Origin: Pseudomonas soli
Lineage (GTDB): Bacteria; Pseudomonadota; Gammaproteobacteria; Pseudomonadales; Pseudomonadaceae
DNA length: 64,000 nt
Assembly: GCF_900110655.1 (NCBI RefSeq)
Contig: NZ_FOEQ01000001.1
Coordinates: 533,152 to 597,151, forward strand
Direction of reading: 5' to 3'
Part shown: positions 1-10,602 of the stretch, piece by piece
Layout of the letters: every line of letters begins with the position of its first letter
How positions within the stretch are numbered: position 1 is the first letter of the stretch
Translations under genes and position numbers: made by a program
Notes under the pieces: model-generated
What the model saw: the letters and a program-made list of their open reading frames with translations, nothing else
Told to the model about the DNA's origin: nothing
Databases searched by the model: none

Positions 1-1
1 G

Positions 2-1135
2 GTGCTTCAGGGTATCGGCGCCGGCGGCATGGTGTCGGTTAGCCAGGCAATCATCGGCGACTTCGTGCCACCTCGTGAACGCGGTCGCTACCAGGGCTAC
101 TTCAGCAGCATGTACGCACTGGCCAGCGTCGCCGGGCCGGTGCTGGGCGGCTGGCTGACCGAGTACCTGTCCTGGCGCTGGGTGTTCTGGATCAACCTGC
201 CGCTGGGGCTGACCGCGCTGTGGGTGATCCACCGGGCGCTGGACGGGTTGCCGGTCAAGCATCGCCAGGCCCAGGTCGACTACCTCGGCGCGGTGCTGAT
301 GATCCTCGGCCTGGGCAGCCTGCTGCTGGGCATCACCCTGGTCGGCCAGGGACATGCCTGGCAGTCGTCCGAAGTCCTGGCGTTGCTGGCCTGCGCGCTG
401 CTGGGGCTGGCGGCGTTCGTAGCCCACGAGCGGCGCTGCCGCGAACCATTGCTGCCTCTGGGCCTGTTCGGCAACCGGGTCGCGGTGCTGTGCTGGTGCG
501 TGATCTTCTTCGCCAGTTTCCAGTCCATTTCGCTGACCATGCTGATGCCTCTGCGCTATCAAGGCATCACCGGCGCCGGCGCCGACAGCGCGGCGCTGCA
601 CCTGCTGCCACTGGCCATGGGGTTGCCCATCGGCGCCTTCACCGGTGGGCGCATGACCAGCCGCACCGGGCGCTTCAAGCCACAGATCCTCACCGGCGCG
701 CTGTTGATGCCAATGGCCATCGCAGCCATGGCGCTGACGCCACCGCAAGCCTGGTTACAGAGCGCGCTGTTCATGCTGCTGACAGGCATTGCCTGCGGCC
801 TGCAATTTCCCACCTCGCTGGTGGGCACGCAAAGCGCGGTGGACAGCCAGGACATCGGCGTGGCGACCAGCACCACCAACCTGTTCCGCTCGCTGGGTGG
901 GGCAATGGGGGTGGCGTGCATGTCCAGCCTGTTGCTGGCGTGGTTGCACCAGGGCGGCTTCGAAGTGCTGGGCAACCCGCTGCTGGGCAGCCTCAAGGCG
1001 GGCGAGGCGGATCCGCACACCCAGGCGCGCTTGCTGGAAACCTTCCGCGACCTCTTGCTGGTCAGTGCCGGGGCTTCGCTGATCGGCCTGTTGGTCGCGC
1101 TGGCCTTGCCGGACAGACAGTTGCGCGGGCGCTGA
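2..1135 (+). CDS. DHA2-family (EmrB/QacA-like) MFS drug exporter, 5' end cut by window edge
   Basis: This is a proton-driven multidrug efflux permease of the inner membrane. The visible 377 residues are almost wholly hydrophobic and hold about ten membrane segments. The antiporter motif C (GPVLGGWL) is at visible residues 45-52, just after the R-rich loop at 21-32. Full-length DHA2 proteins have 14 segments and around 470-500 residues, so the N-terminal ~100 residues lie outside the window and the GTG at position 2 is not the real start. It runs convergent to ttgR. An MFS exporter beside ttgR is also the arrangement I recall from P. putida KT2440. The substrate cannot be read from sequence. 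Confidence 0.85.
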   Translation: MLQGIGAGGMVSVSQAIIGDFVPPRERGRYQGYFSSMYALASVAGPVLGGWLTEYLSWRWVFWINLPLGLTALWVIHRALDGLPVKHRQAQVDYLGAVLMILGLGSLLLGITLVGQGHAWQSSEVLALLACALLGLAAFVAHERRCREPLLPLGLFGNRVAVLCWCVIFFASFQSISLTMLMPLRYQGITGAGADSAALHLLPLAMGLPIGAFTGGRMTSRTGRFKPQILTGALLMPMAIAAMALTPPQAWLQSALFMLLTGIACGLQFPTSLVGTQSAVDSQDIGVATSTTNLFRSLGGAMGVACMSSLLLAWLHQGGFEVLGNPLLGSLKAGEADPHTQARLLETFRDLLLVSAGASLIGLLVALALPDRQLRGR

Positions 1136-1138
1136 AAG

Positions 1139-1229
1139 TGGTGGGAGCGGGCTGGCCCCGCGATAGCGTCCGCCCAGGCGACATCACGGCCTGAAGGTTG
1201 TCATCGCCGGGCAAGCTCGCTCCCGCGCT
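1139..1229. repeat. REP-type inverted repeat pair between convergent genes
   Basis: Two copies of the GTGGGAGCGGGC...CCGCGAT type element lie in opposite orientation (about 1139-1166 and 1203-1229), between the stop of the MFS gene and the stop of ttgR. Similar elements recur at 15790, 24122, 27705 and 36478. They are typical extragenic palindromes of P. putida genomes and may end transcription or protect the 3' ends. Confidence 0.7.
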
Positions 1230-1286
1230 ATTAATCCTGCGTTAACCGAAAAGGGATAACACTTCCTCACAATCGTTAACAAAGTG

Positions 1287-1919
1287 TCATTTGCGCAAGC
1301 CAGGGCTCAAGCGCAGCATATCCAGCCCGGTGTCGACCCATTTCTCGACATCGCCCAACAGGTCGAAGCTCTCCGGGAGCAGCAGCCAGCGGCCTATCAG
1401 GCCATCCACATAGGCAAACATGGCCACCGCAGCCCGGTCGATCTCGAGCTCGGCAGGCAACTGGCCACGACGCACTGCATTGCCCAAGGCCAGGGCAATG
1501 CTTTGATGGCAGTCCAGCACCGCGCCCTGACGCTGCTGGCGAATCTCACACATGTCGTCGGTGAACTCGCACTTGTGATGCAGGATTTCGTTGATACGCC
1601 GGGTTCGGGCATCGAGCACCAACTCGTTGAACACTTGCAGCAACAGCTTGCGCATGCAGCCGAGCGGGTCGAGTTCATCCTCGCTTTCACTGGCGCGGGC
1701 CAGGTGGTCATGGGTCTCGTGCAGGCTGTCGAGCAGCGCCTGCACCAACTCGGCCTTGTTGCTGAAGTGCCAGTAGATCGCCCCGCGAGTGACGCCGGCG
1801 AGCTCAGCGATGTCGGCCAGGGTGGTACGCGCTACCCCGCGCTTGTAGAAGGCCTTCTCCGCCGCCTCGATGATCTGGGCGCGAGTTTCCTGGGCTTCTT
1901 CTTTGGTTCGACGGACCAT
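1287..1919 (-). CDS. ttgR: TetR-family repressor TtgR of the ttgABC efflux pump
   Basis: TtgR represses ttgABC and its own gene and leaves DNA when antibiotics, flavonoids or other aromatics bind its C-terminal pocket. The protein is 210 residues, the expected length. The N-terminal TetR helix-turn-helix spans about residues 33-58 (motif [15 protein letters not shown]). The gene is divergent from ttgA, and the 258-bp gap holds the operator at about 2050-2080. Sequence, length and neighbourhood all fit TtgR of P. putida; MexR-like or NalC-type repressors are not compatible with this fold and context. Confidence 0.95.
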   Translation of the reverse strand: MVRRTKEEAQETRAQIIEAAEKAFYKRGVARTTLADIAELAGVTRGAIYWHFSNKAELVQALLDSLHETHDHLARASESEDELDPLGCMRKLLLQVFNELVLDARTRRINEILHHKCEFTDDMCEIRQQRQGAVLDCHQSIALALGNAVRRGQLPAELEIDRAAVAMFAYVDGLIGRWLLLPESFDLLGDVEKWVDTGLDMLRLSPGLRK

Positions 1920-2049
1920 GGCAGTACAACCTCATCAGGCCCCGCGCGCTCGATCTGGCGAGCGGGAATCAGGCCGGGGCAGGCTCTTTCAGGGCCGCTC
2001 CCGGGTGGATTTGGGCGATCGGCGGTGGTCACTCACGACGCACCGGCGC

Positions 2050-2081
2050 TATTTACAAACAACCATGAATGTAAGTATATT
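2050..2081. promoter_or_regulatory. TtgR operator overlapping the ttgABC and ttgR promoters
   Basis: An imperfect palindrome (TATTTACA ... TGTAAGTATA, 2050-2079) matches the known TtgR operator sequence. A -35 hexamer TTTACA (2052-2057) and -10 TATATT (2076-2081), 18 bp apart, fall inside it and can serve ttgABC. The divergent ttgR promoter probably shares the same stretch. Repressor binding would therefore block RNA polymerase in both directions. Confidence 0.8.
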
Positions 2082-2177
2082 CCTTAGCAAGCTATTTATC
2101 CACCGGATAGCGTTTTTCTGACAAAGCACTTCCACTATATTCTTGAGCTCCCCTGCTCCTGCGACCCGAGGATCCTC

Positions 2178-3332
2178 ATGCAATTCAAGCCAGCCGTAAC
2201 CGCCCTGGTTTCCGCCGTGGCCCTGGCAACCCTGCTCAGTGGCTGTAAGAAAGAGGAAGCAGCGCCTGCGCCGCAGGCTCCTCAGGTCGGCGTCGTGACC
2301 GTACAACCGCAAGCCTTCACCCTGACCTCGGAACTGCCGGGGCGCACCAGCGCCTACCGTGTGGCCGAGGTCCGCCCACAGGTGAACGGCATCATTCTCA
2401 AGCGCCTGTTCAAGGAAGGCAGCGACGTCAAGGAAGGGCAGCAGCTCTACCAGATCGACCCGGCCGTCTACGAGGCGAACCTGGCCAACGCCCAGGCCAA
2501 CCTGCAGGCTACCCGCTCGCTGGCCGAGCGTTACAAGCAACTGATCGACGAGCAGGCCGTCTCCAAGCAGGAATACGATGACGCCAATGCCAAACGATTG
2601 CAGGCCGAGGCGTCGCTCAAGAGCGCCCAGATCGACCTGCGCTACACCAAGGTACTGGCCCCGATCAGTGGCCGCGTCGGCCGCTCCTCGGTCACCGAAG
2701 GCGCCCTGGTGAACAACGGCCAGACCAACGCCATGGCCACCATCCAGCAGCTCGACCCGATCTACGTCGACGTCACCCAGTCCACCGCCGAGCTGCTCAA
2801 GCTGCGCCGTGACCTGGAAAGCGGCCAGCTGCAGAAGGCCGGCGACAACGCCGCCCAGGTTCAGCTGGTGCTGGAAGACGGCAGCCTGTTCAAGCAACAG
2901 GGCCGCCTGGAGTTCTCCGAAGTCGCGGTTGACGAAACCACCGGCTCCGTCACCCTGCGCGCGATCTTCCCCAACCCCGACCACACCCTGCTGCCCGGCA
3001 TGTTCGTGCATGCGCGGCTCAAGGCCGGGGTCAACGCCAACGCCATCCTGGCCCCGCAACAGGGCGTGACCCGTGACCTCAAGGGTGCACCGACCGCGCT
3101 GGTGGTCAACCAGGAAAACAAGGTCGAACTGCGCCAGCTCAAGGCCAGCCGTACCCTGGGCAGCGACTGGCTGATCGAGGAAGGCCTGAACCCGGGCGAC
3201 CGCCTGATCACCGAAGGGCTGCAGTTCGTGCGACCAGGGGTCGAGGTCAAGGTCAGCGAAGCCACCAACGTCAAGAAGCCGGCCGGCCCTGCTCAGGCCA
3301 ACACGGCGAACGCAGACGCCAAAGCGGAGTAA
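2178..3332 (+). CDS. ttgA: TtgA, periplasmic adaptor lipoprotein of the RND pump TtgABC
   Basis: This is the membrane fusion protein that bridges the inner-membrane pump TtgB and the outer-membrane channel TtgC. It has 384 residues with a signal peptide and a lipobox LLSGC that makes Cys23 the lipidated N terminus. The usual order follows: barrel-sandwich (lipoyl-like) halves flanking an alpha-helical hairpin rich in Ala/Gln/Leu (about residues 100-170), then beta-barrel and membrane-proximal domains. The ATG follows a GAGGATC ribosome site. Only three bases separate its stop from ttgB, so the three genes form one operon under TtgR. Confidence 0.96.
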   Translation: MQFKPAVTALVSAVALATLLSGCKKEEAAPAPQAPQVGVVTVQPQAFTLTSELPGRTSAYRVAEVRPQVNGIILKRLFKEGSDVKEGQQLYQIDPAVYEANLANAQANLQATRSLAERYKQLIDEQAVSKQEYDDANAKRLQAEASLKSAQIDLRYTKVLAPISGRVGRSSVTEGALVNNGQTNAMATIQQLDPIYVDVTQSTAELLKLRRDLESGQLQKAGDNAAQVQLVLEDGSLFKQQGRLEFSEVAVDETTGSVTLRAIFPNPDHTLLPGMFVHARLKAGVNANAILAPQQGVTRDLKGAPTALVVNQENKVELRQLKASRTLGSDWLIEEGLNPGDRLITEGLQFVRPGVEVKVSEATNVKKPAGPAQANTANADAKAE

Positions 3333-3335
3333 ACC

Positions 3336-6300
3336 ATGTCGAAGTTCTTTATCGATCGCCCGATCTTCGCCTGGGTGATCGCCCTGGTGATCATGCTGGT
3401 CGGCGCCCTGTCGATCCTGAAGCTGCCGATCAACCAGTACCCGAGCATCGCCCCGCCGGCCATCGCCATCTCCGTCACCTACCCGGGCGCCTCGGCGCAG
3501 ACGGTGCAGGACACCGTGGTGCAGGTTATCGAGCAGCAGCTCAACGGTATCGACAACCTGCGTTATGTGTCGTCGGAAAGTAACTCCGACGGCAGCATGA
3601 CCATCACCGCGACCTTCGAGCAGGGCACCAACTCGGACACCGCGCAGGTCCAGGTACAGAACAAGCTGAACCTGGCCACCCCGCTGCTGCCGCAGGAAGT
3701 GCAGCAGCAAGGTATCCGCGTCACCAAGGCTGTGAAGAACTTCCTGCTGGTGATCGGCCTGGTGTCCGAAGACGGCAGCATGACCAAGGACGACCTGGCC
3801 AACTACATCGTCTCCAACATGCAGGACCCGATCTCGCGGACCGCAGGCGTGGGCGACTTCCAGGTGTTCGGTGCGCAGTACGCCATGCGCATCTGGCTGG
3901 ATCCGGCCAAGCTGAACAAGTTCCAGCTGACCCCGGTTGACGTGCGCACCGCGGTCGCCGCGCAGAACGTGCAGGTGTCCTCCGGCCAGCTTGGCGGCCT
4001 GCCGGCACTGCCAGGTACCCAGCTCAACGCCACCATCATCGGCAAGACCCGTCTGCAGACCGCCGAGCAATTCGAGAAGATCCTGCTCAAGGTCAATGCC
4101 GACGGCTCCCAGGTACGCCTGGGGGACGTGGCTCAGGTCGGCCTGGGCGGTGAGAACTACGCCATCAGCGCCCAGTTCAACGGCAAGCCGGCCTCGGGCC
4201 TGGCGGTCAAGTTGGCGACCGGCGCCAATGCTCTGGATACCGCCAAGGCTCTGCGCAAGACCATCAGCGACCTGGAACCGTTCTTCCCGCCGGGGGTGAA
4301 GGCCGTGTTCCCATATGACACCACCCCGGTGGTTACCGAATCGATCAGCGGCGTGATCCACACCCTGATCGAAGCGGTGGTCCTGGTGTTCCTGGTGATG
4401 TACCTGTTCCTGCAGAACTTCCGCGCCACCATCATCACCACCATGACCGTGCCGGTGGTGTTGCTCGGGACCTTCGGCATCCTCGCCGCCGCCGGCTTCA
4501 GCATCAACACCCTGACCATGTTCGCCATGGTCCTGGCCATCGGCTTGCTGGTGGACGATGCCATCGTCGTGGTGGAGAACGTCGAACGGGTGATGTCCGA
4601 GGAAGGGTTACCGCCCAAGGAGGCGACCAAGCGCTCCATGGAACAGATCCAGGGCGCCCTGGTGGGTATCGCCCTGGTACTGTCGGCAGTACTGTTGCCG
4701 ATGGCCTTCTTCGGCGGCTCCACCGGTGTGATCTACCGCCAATTCTCCATCACCATCGTCTCGGCCATGGGCCTGTCGGTGCTGGTCGCGCTGATCTTCA
4801 CCCCGGCCTTGTGCGCCACCATGCTCAAGCCGCTGAAGAAGGGCGAGCACCATGTCGCCAAGCGCGGCTTCTTTGGCTGGTTCAACCGCAACTTCGACCG
4901 CAGCGTCGTCGGCTATGAGCGTAGCGTCGGCACCATCCTGCGCAACAAGATCCCGTTCCTGCTGGCCTACGCGCTGATCGTGGTCGGCATGATCTGGCTG
5001 TTCGCCCGCATCCCGACCGCATTCCTGCCGGAAGAAGACCAAGGCGTGCTGTTCGCCCAGGTGCAGACCCCGGCCGGTTCCAGTGCCGAGCGCACCCAGG
5101 TAGTGGTCGACCAGATGCGCGAGTACCTGCTCAAGGACGAAGCCGATACCGTCTCGTCGGTGTTCACAGTGAACGGCTTCAACTTCGCCGGTCGCGGCCA
5201 GAGCTCAGGCATGGCGTTCATCATGCTCAAGCCCTGGGGTGAGCGCTCGAAGGAGAACAGCGTGTTCGCCCTTGCCCAGCGCGCGCAGATGCACTTCTTC
5301 GGCTTCCGTGACGCGATGGTATTCGCCTTCGCCCCGCCAGCGGTACTCGAACTGGGTAATGCCACCGGCTTCGACGTCTTCCTCCAGGACCGCGCCGGGG
5401 TCGGCCACGCTAAGCTGATGGAAGCGCGCAACCAGTTCCTGGCCAAAGCCGCGCAGAGCAAGATCCTCAGCGCCGTGCGTCCTAACGGCCTGAACGACGA
5501 GCCGCAGTACCAGCTGACCATCGACGACGAACGCGCCAGTGCCTTGGGCGTGACCATCGCCGACATCAACAACACCCTGTCGATCGCCCTGGGCGGTAGC
5601 TACGTCAACGACTTCATCGACCGTGGCCGGGTCAAGAAAGTCTACATCCAAGGTGCGCCCAACGCCCGGATGAGCCCGGAAGACCTGCAGAAGTGGTACG
5701 TGCGCAACGGCAAGGGCGAGATGGTGCCCTTCTCGTCATTCGCCAAGGGCGAATGGACCTACGGCTCGCCGAAGCTGTCGCGCTACAACGGCGTGGAAGC
5801 GGTCGAGATCCTTGGTACCCCGGCACCAGGCTACAGTACCGGTGAAGCCATGGCCGAAGTCGAGCGTATCGCCGGCGAACTGCCAACCGGCATCGGCTTC
5901 TCCTGGACCGGCATGTCCTACGAGGAAAAACTTTCCGGCTCGCAAATGCCGGCACTGTTCGCCCTCTCGGTGCTGTTCGTGTTCCTCTGCCTGGCAGCGC
6001 TGTATGAAAGCTGGTCGATCCCGATCGCAGTCGTGCTGGTCGTGCCACTGGGTATCATCGGTGCCCTGCTCGCCACCAGCCTGCGCGGCTTGTCCAACGA
6101 CGTGTACTTCCTGGTCGGCTTGCTGACCACCATCGGCCTGGCGGCGAAGAACGCCATCCTGATCGTCGAGTTCGCCAAGGAGCTGCACGAACAGGGCCGC
6201 AGCCTGTACGACGCGGCCATCGAAGCATGCCGCATGCGTCTGCGCCCGATCATCATGACCTCACTGGCGTTCATCCTCGGCGTGGTACCGTTGACCATCG

Positions 6301-6488
6301 CCAGTGGCGCCGGCGCGGGTAGCCAGCACGCCATCGGCACCGGTGTGATCGGCGGCATGATCAGTGCAACCATACTGGCCATCTTCTGGGTACCTCTATT
6401 CTTCGTCGCAGTGTCGTCGCTGTTCGGCAGCAAAGAGCCGAAAGAACACGCCACCCCTGAAACTCCACGTTATGAGGCTGGGCAATGA
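3336..6488 (+). CDS. ttgB: TtgB, RND multidrug/solvent efflux transporter
   Basis: This is the inner-membrane proton/drug antiporter of the HAE-1 RND family, which exports antibiotics and toluene-like solvents. It has 1050 residues, the same as known TtgB/MexB proteins. It starts with the conserved [14 protein letters not shown] helix. The proton-relay aspartate pair is visible in [14 protein letters not shown], at about residues 407-408. Two large periplasmic loops lie between the first and second and the seventh and eighth membrane segments. The stop overlaps the ttgC start by 4 bp (ATGA), indicating translational coupling. Confidence 0.97.
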   Translation: MSKFFIDRPIFAWVIALVIMLVGALSILKLPINQYPSIAPPAIAISVTYPGASAQTVQDTVVQVIEQQLNGIDNLRYVSSESNSDGSMTITATFEQGTNSDTAQVQVQNKLNLATPLLPQEVQQQGIRVTKAVKNFLLVIGLVSEDGSMTKDDLANYIVSNMQDPISRTAGVGDFQVFGAQYAMRIWLDPAKLNKFQLTPVDVRTAVAAQNVQVSSGQLGGLPALPGTQLNATIIGKTRLQTAEQFEKILLKVNADGSQVRLGDVAQVGLGGENYAISAQFNGKPASGLAVKLATGANALDTAKALRKTISDLEPFFPPGVKAVFPYDTTPVVTESISGVIHTLIEAVVLVFLVMYLFLQNFRATIITTMTVPVVLLGTFGILAAAGFSINTLTMFAMVLAIGLLVDDAIVVVENVERVMSEEGLPPKEATKRSMEQIQGALVGIALVLSAVLLPMAFFGGSTGVIYRQFSITIVSAMGLSVLVALIFTPALCATMLKPLKKGEHHVAKRGFFGWFNRNFDRSVVGYERSVGTILRNKIPFLLAYALIVVGMIWLFARIPTAFLPEEDQGVLFAQVQTPAGSSAERTQVVVDQMREYLLKDEADTVSSVFTVNGFNFAGRGQSSGMAFIMLKPWGERSKENSVFALAQRAQMHFFGFRDAMVFAFAPPAVLELGNATGFDVFLQDRAGVGHAKLMEARNQFLAKAAQSKILSAVRPNGLNDEPQYQLTIDDERASALGVTIADINNTLSIALGGSYVNDFIDRGRVKKVYIQGAPNARMSPEDLQKWYVRNGKGEMVPFSSFAKGEWTYGSPKLSRYNGVEAVEILGTPAPGYSTGEAMAEVERIAGELPTGIGFSWTGMSYEEKLSGSQMPALFALSVLFVFLCLAALYESWSIPIAVVLVVPLGIIGALLATSLRGLSNDVYFLVGLLTTIGLAAKNAILIVEFAKELHEQGRSLYDAAIEACRMRLRPIIMTSLAFILGVVPLTIASGAGAGSQHAIGTGVIGGMISATILAIFWVPLFFVAVSSLFGSKEPKEHATPETPRYEAGQ

Positions 6489-7930
6489 CCAAGTCTTTGT
6501 TGTCCCTGGCGGTAACCGCCTTCATCCTCGGCGGTTGCTCGCTGATCCCCGACTACCAGACGCCAGAGGCGCCGGTGGCCGCGCAGTGGCCTCAAGGCCC
6601 AGCGTACTCGCCGACCCAATCGGCCGACGTCGCCGCGGCCGAACAGGGCTGGCGCCAGTTCTTCCACGACCCGGCGCTGCAGCAGTTGATCCAGACGTCG
6701 CTGGAAAACAACCGCGACCTGCGGGTCGCGGCGTTGAACATCGACGCCTACCGCGCGCAGTACCGCATCCAGCGCGCCGACCTGCTGCCGGCGGTTTCCG
6801 CCAATGGCAGCGGCAGCCGCCAGCGGGTGCCGGCGAACATGTCACAAACTGGCGAGGCGAATATAACCAGCCAGTACTCGGCCACCCTGGGTGTCAGTGC
6901 CTATGAGCTGGACCTGTTCGGCCGGGTGCGCAGCCTGACCCAGCAGGCCCTGGAAACCTACCTGTCCAGCGAACAGGCGCGCCGCTCCACGCAGATCAGC
7001 CTGGTGGCCAGCGTGGCCAACGCCTATTACACGTGGCAGGCCGACCAGGCGCTGTTGAAACTGACCGAGGAAACGCTCAAGACGTACGAAGAGAGCTACA
7101 ACCTCACCCGCCGCAGCAATGAGGTGGGCGTGGCCTCGGCCCTGGACCTGAGCCAGGCGCGCACCGCCGTCGAAGGCGCTCGCGTCAAGTTGTCGCAGTA
7201 CCAGCGCCTGGTCGCCCAGGACCTGAACAGCCTCACCGTGCTGGTAGGTACCGGCGTGCCGGCCAACCTGCCCAAGCCGCTGGAGCTCAATGCCGACCAG
7301 CTGGCCGAAGTGCCGGCCGGCCTGCCGTCCGACATCCTGCAGCGCCGCCCCGACATCCAGGAGGCCGAGCATCTGCTCAAGGCCGCCAACGCCAACATCG
7401 GCGCAGCGCGGGCAGCGTTCTTCCCGAGCATCAGCCTGACCGCCAACGCCGGTACCCTGAGCCCGGATATGGGCGGGCTGTTCAAGGGTGGTTCGGGCAC
7501 CTGGCTGTTCCAGCCGCAGATCAACCTGCCGATCTTCAACGCCGGCAGCCTGCGGGCCAGCCTGGACTACTCGAAGATCCAGAAGGACATCAACGTCGCC
7601 AAGTACGAAAAGACCATCCAGACCGCCTTCCAGGAAGTCGCCGATGGCCTGGCCGCACGCAAGACGTTCGAAGAGCAACTGCAGGCGCAACGCGACCTGG
7701 TCGCGGCCAACCAGGACTACTACCGCCTGGCCGAGCGCCGCTACCGCATCGGTATCGACAGCAACCTGACCTTCCTCGATGCCCAGCGCAACCTGTTCAG
7801 CGCCCAGCAGTCGCTGATCGGTGATCGCCTGTCGCAGTTGGTCAGCGAGGTCAACCTGTACAAGGCCCTCGGCGGCGGCTGGTACGAGCAGACCCAGCAG
7901 CAGGCTTCGATCCAGACACCGAAAGGCTGA
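6485..7930 (+). CDS. ttgC: TtgC, outer-membrane efflux channel lipoprotein
   Basis: This is a TolC/OprM-type outer-membrane factor completing the TtgABC tripartite pump. It has 481 residues with a signal peptide and lipobox LGGC (Cys18). The two OMF repeats are visible, including the second-half conserved segments around [20 protein letters not shown] and the final [10 protein letters not shown]. The start codon lies inside the last codons of ttgB. A strong rho-independent terminator follows after about 20 bp, so the operon ends here. Confidence 0.96.
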   Translation: MTKSLLSLAVTAFILGGCSLIPDYQTPEAPVAAQWPQGPAYSPTQSADVAAAEQGWRQFFHDPALQQLIQTSLENNRDLRVAALNIDAYRAQYRIQRADLLPAVSANGSGSRQRVPANMSQTGEANITSQYSATLGVSAYELDLFGRVRSLTQQALETYLSSEQARRSTQISLVASVANAYYTWQADQALLKLTEETLKTYEESYNLTRRSNEVGVASALDLSQARTAVEGARVKLSQYQRLVAQDLNSLTVLVGTGVPANLPKPLELNADQLAEVPAGLPSDILQRRPDIQEAEHLLKAANANIGAARAAFFPSISLTANAGTLSPDMGGLFKGGSGTWLFQPQINLPIFNAGSLRASLDYSKIQKDINVAKYEKTIQTAFQEVADGLAARKTFEEQLQAQRDLVAANQDYYRLAERRYRIGIDSNLTFLDAQRNLFSAQQSLIGDRLSQLVSEVNLYKALGGGWYEQTQQQASIQTPKG

Positions 7931-7950
7931 CTGGACCGGTAACGGCACCA

Positions 7951-7977
7951 AGCCCACCCTCGCGGTGGGCTTTTTGT
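7951..7977 (+). terminator. Rho-independent terminator of ttgABC
   Basis: A perfect 8-bp stem AGCCCACC / GGTGGGCT with a 5-nt loop is followed by TTTTTG, 20 bp after the ttgC stop. Confidence 0.9.
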
Positions 7978-8133
7978 TGCGCGGTCACATTGCGTTCGAT
8001 AACCGCCCCGTTCCGCTTGCAACGAATTGCCTAGCCCCCACCCTCCCCCGCACCATCGCCCCCGCAACGTTGCACAAGTTCTCTCTAAAGATGCCCATCC
8101 CTGCGGCCGTACCCGCAGCGACCCGGCTCGCCC

Positions 8134-8141
8134 AATAAAAA
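8134..8141 (+). promoter_or_regulatory. Candidate Hfq/Crc catabolite-repression site in the porin leader
   Basis: AATAAAAA, just upstream of the ribosome site and 17 bp before the porin ATG, fits the AANAANAA pattern bound by Hfq with Crc in Pseudomonas mRNAs. Genes for uptake of less preferred carbon sources commonly carry it. Eight A-rich bases can arise by chance, so this is only a candidate. Confidence 0.4.
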
Positions 8142-8158
8142 CAAGAGATCCACGACAG

Positions 8159-9412
8159 ATGAGCACTTTGCAACCCGCACGCCAGCTGCTGCCCGGCCTG
8201 TTGGCCCTGTCCTGCGCCCTGCCCGGCGTGGCCGCCGAAGGTGGCTTCCTGGAAGACGCCAAGGCCAGCCTCAACCTGCGCAACTTCTACATCAACCGCA
8301 ACTTCGTCGACCCAGCCAATCCCCAGGGCAAGGCCGAGGAATGGACCCAGAGTTTCATTCTCGACGCCCGCTCCGGCTTCACCCAAGGCACCGTCGGTTT
8401 CGGCATCGATGTGCTGGGGCTTTACTCGGTCAAGCTCGATGGCGGCAAGGGCACCGCCGGCACCCACCTGCTGCCGGTGCATGACGACGGCCGCCCGGCG
8501 GACGATTTCGGCCGCCTGGGGGTGGCGTTCAAGACGCGCCTGTCGCAGACCGAACTCAAAGTCGGCGAATGGATGCCGGTGCTGCCGATCCTGCGTTCGG
8601 ACGATGGCCGCTCGCTGCCGCAGACGTTCCGCGGCGGTCAGCTCACCTCGAAGGAGATCGACGGCCTGACCCTGTACGCCGGCCAGTTCCGCGGCAACAG
8701 CCCGCGCAACGATGCGAGCATGGAAGACCTGTTCATGCAGGGGCGTGCCGGTATCACCTCTGACCGCTTCAACTTCGCCGGCGGCGAATACAGCTTCAAC
8801 GACAAACGCACGATGCTCGGCCTGTGGGATGCCCGGCTGAAAGACATCTATCGCCAGCAGTATCTGAACCTGGTGCACAGCCAGCCGTTGGGCGACTGGA
8901 CCCTGGGCGCCAACCTGGGCTACTTCCTCGGCAAGGAGGATGGCAGCGCCCGCGCCGGCGACCTGGACAACCGCACCACCTCGGCCATGCTCTCGGCGCG
9001 CTACCAGGGCCACACCTTCTATATGGGCCTGCAGAAGGTCAGTGGCGACGACGCCTGGATGCGCGTCAACGGCACCAGTGGCGGCACACTGGCCAACGAC
9101 AGTTACAACGCCAGCTTCGACAATGCCAAGGAGCGCTCCTGGCAACTGCGTCACGACTTCAATTTCGTCACCGTCGGTATCCCCGGCCTGACCTTGATGA
9201 ACCGCTACATCAAAGGCGACAACGTGCATGCCGGAGGGGTGGACGATGGCAAGGAATGGGCCCGGGAGACCGAGCTGGCCTACGTGGTGCAGGCCGGAAC
9301 CTTCAAGGACCTGTCGGTGAAGTGGCGTAATTCGACCATGCGCAGGGATTTCAGCAGCAACGCGTTCGATGAGAACCGCTTGATTGTCAGCTACCCGTTC
9401 AATCTTCTTTGA
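8159..9412 (+). CDS. OprD-family outer-membrane porin (BenF-like, aromatic acid uptake?)
   Basis: This is a substrate-specific OprD-family porin of 417 residues. The ATG at 8159 is chosen because it opens a good signal peptide (hydrophobic core, cleavage after about Ala26). The mature start is GGFLEDAKASLNLRNFY, the usual OprD opening, and the protein ends in a beta strand (SYPFNLL). An upstream extension of the frame is Pro/Arg-rich and not signal-like. A BenF-like porin sits beside the pca genes in KT2440 as I recall, so uptake of an aromatic or dicarboxylic acid is likely, but the substrate is inferred. An A-rich Crc-like motif lies in its leader. Confidence 0.88.
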   Translation: MSTLQPARQLLPGLLALSCALPGVAAEGGFLEDAKASLNLRNFYINRNFVDPANPQGKAEEWTQSFILDARSGFTQGTVGFGIDVLGLYSVKLDGGKGTAGTHLLPVHDDGRPADDFGRLGVAFKTRLSQTELKVGEWMPVLPILRSDDGRSLPQTFRGGQLTSKEIDGLTLYAGQFRGNSPRNDASMEDLFMQGRAGITSDRFNFAGGEYSFNDKRTMLGLWDARLKDIYRQQYLNLVHSQPLGDWTLGANLGYFLGKEDGSARAGDLDNRTTSAMLSARYQGHTFYMGLQKVSGDDAWMRVNGTSGGTLANDSYNASFDNAKERSWQLRHDFNFVTVGIPGLTLMNRYIKGDNVHAGGVDDGKEWARETELAYVVQAGTFKDLSVKWRNSTMRRDFSSNAFDENRLIVSYPFNLL

Positions 9413-9415
9413 AGC

Positions 9416-9482
9416 CATCGCGGGAAGCCCGCTCCCACGCCGCCCGCACAAAACAGGAGCGGCATGGGAGCGGCGATGCGGC
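9416..9482. repeat. REP-like elements after the porin gene
   Basis: A copy of ATCGCGGGAAGCCCGCTCCCAC begins right after the porin stop and is followed by a second, degraded GGGAGCGGCGATGCG copy. A run of A/T-rich sequence (9520-9560) follows and probably holds the promoter of the LysR gene. Confidence 0.6.
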
Positions 9483-9618
9483 GACCCGACTTGCCTCGCG
9501 ATTGGACCTGCCGTCCGGCAAATAACCAAATAACATATGCAAATCAAATAACATTCTTTGACGCTATATGTAACAAGCCGCTAAAACCAAGCTCCGATCC
9601 CCGCACCAGAGCCCGAGC

Positions 9619-10602
9619 ATGGACCTCCGCCAACTGCGCTATTTCATCGCCCTCACCGAATACCGCAGTTTCGTCCGCGCCGCCGACGCCATGGGCATCA
9701 CCCAACCCGCCTTCAGCCGCGCAATCCAGAACCTCGAACATACCTTTGGCTGCGCCCTGGTCGATCGCGCCAGCAAGGCATTGCCCCCCACCCCCGAGGG
9801 CCATGTGGTGTTGCAACATGCCCGTCGCCTGGTCCAGGGCGCCGCGCAACTGAACAACGACGTCCTGCAGATGACCAAGCTCGATGCCGGAGAGCTGCAC
9901 TTCGGCAGCGGCCCGGCCCTGGCCGTGCGCCTGGTGCCCCAGGCCCTGCAACATTTCATCAGGACTCATCCCGGTATCCGCACCGACCTGCTGGTGGACA
10001 ATGCCGAGCGCCTTGGCCAGGCCCTGCGTCGCGAGCAGATCGAGTTTTTCGTCGATGACGTGCGGCCCTTCGAGGCCGATCCCAACTTCCACACCGAGGC
10101 ACTGTCCCCGCGGCCAGGCCTGTTCTTCTGCCGCCCCGGGCACCCATTGCTGGCCAAGGACAGCCTGTCGACCAACGACCTGTTCGCCTACCCGCTGGCC
10201 AGCGCCCTGCTGGCCCCCGGCGTGCGCAAACGCCTGGCCAATCTCAGCGGACGCACCGACTTCACCCCGCACCTGCAGACCGAGCACCTGGCGGTGCTGC
10301 GCAGCGTGGTGCTGGCCAGCGACGCCATCGGTACGGCCAGCGAAGAGGCGGTGGTCGAGGACCTGGCCGCCGGCCATCTGGTGCGTCTGCACTGGCGCAA
10401 CCTGCCGCCAGGTCTGCAAGTACTCAGCGTGCGTTGTGGAGTGATCAGCCGCAGTGGCCAGCGCCTGTCACCGGCGGCGCAGGCAATGATCGACACGCTG
10501 GTCAGCCTGGATGCTGCCCCATCGCCCGCAGACGTGACGCATCGACAATCTCCACCTCGCCATAGCCCAGGCGCACCACGCCGGCCTGTTCGAGGCTCCT
10601 GA
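9619..10602 (+). CDS. LysR-type transcriptional regulator with unusual C-terminal tail
   Basis: The N-terminal winged helix-turn-helix is clear: MDLRQLRYFIALTEYRSF, then ITQPAFSRAIQNLE for the recognition region, followed by the periplasmic-binding-like effector domain. The effector and target genes are unknown; the same-strand porin just upstream is a candidate target. The family is usually about 300 residues, while this frame gives 327. The last ~30 residues (Pro/Arg/Ser-rich) are read antisense through the 3' end of the convergent Crp-like gene, giving a 101-bp tail-to-tail overlap. The tail looks like stop-codon loss. Confidence 0.85.
   Translation: MDLRQLRYFIALTEYRSFVRAADAMGITQPAFSRAIQNLEHTFGCALVDRASKALPPTPEGHVVLQHARRLVQGAAQLNNDVLQMTKLDAGELHFGSGPALAVRLVPQALQHFIRTHPGIRTDLLVDNAERLGQALRREQIEFFVDDVRPFEADPNFHTEALSPRPGLFFCRPGHPLLAKDSLSTNDLFAYPLASALLAPGVRKRLANLSGRTDFTPHLQTEHLAVLRSVVLASDAIGTASEEAVVEDLAAGHLVRLHWRNLPPGLQVLSVRCGVISRSGQRLSPAAQAMIDTLVSLDAAPSPADVTHRQSPPRHSPGAPRRPVRGS

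Noticed and set aside
2049..4361. 770-codon open frame on the minus strand across ttgA/ttgB
   Set aside because: It is the antisense of two well recognised genes; open antisense frames are frequent in GC-rich genes. The product has no recognisable features and its codon use is that of a complement.
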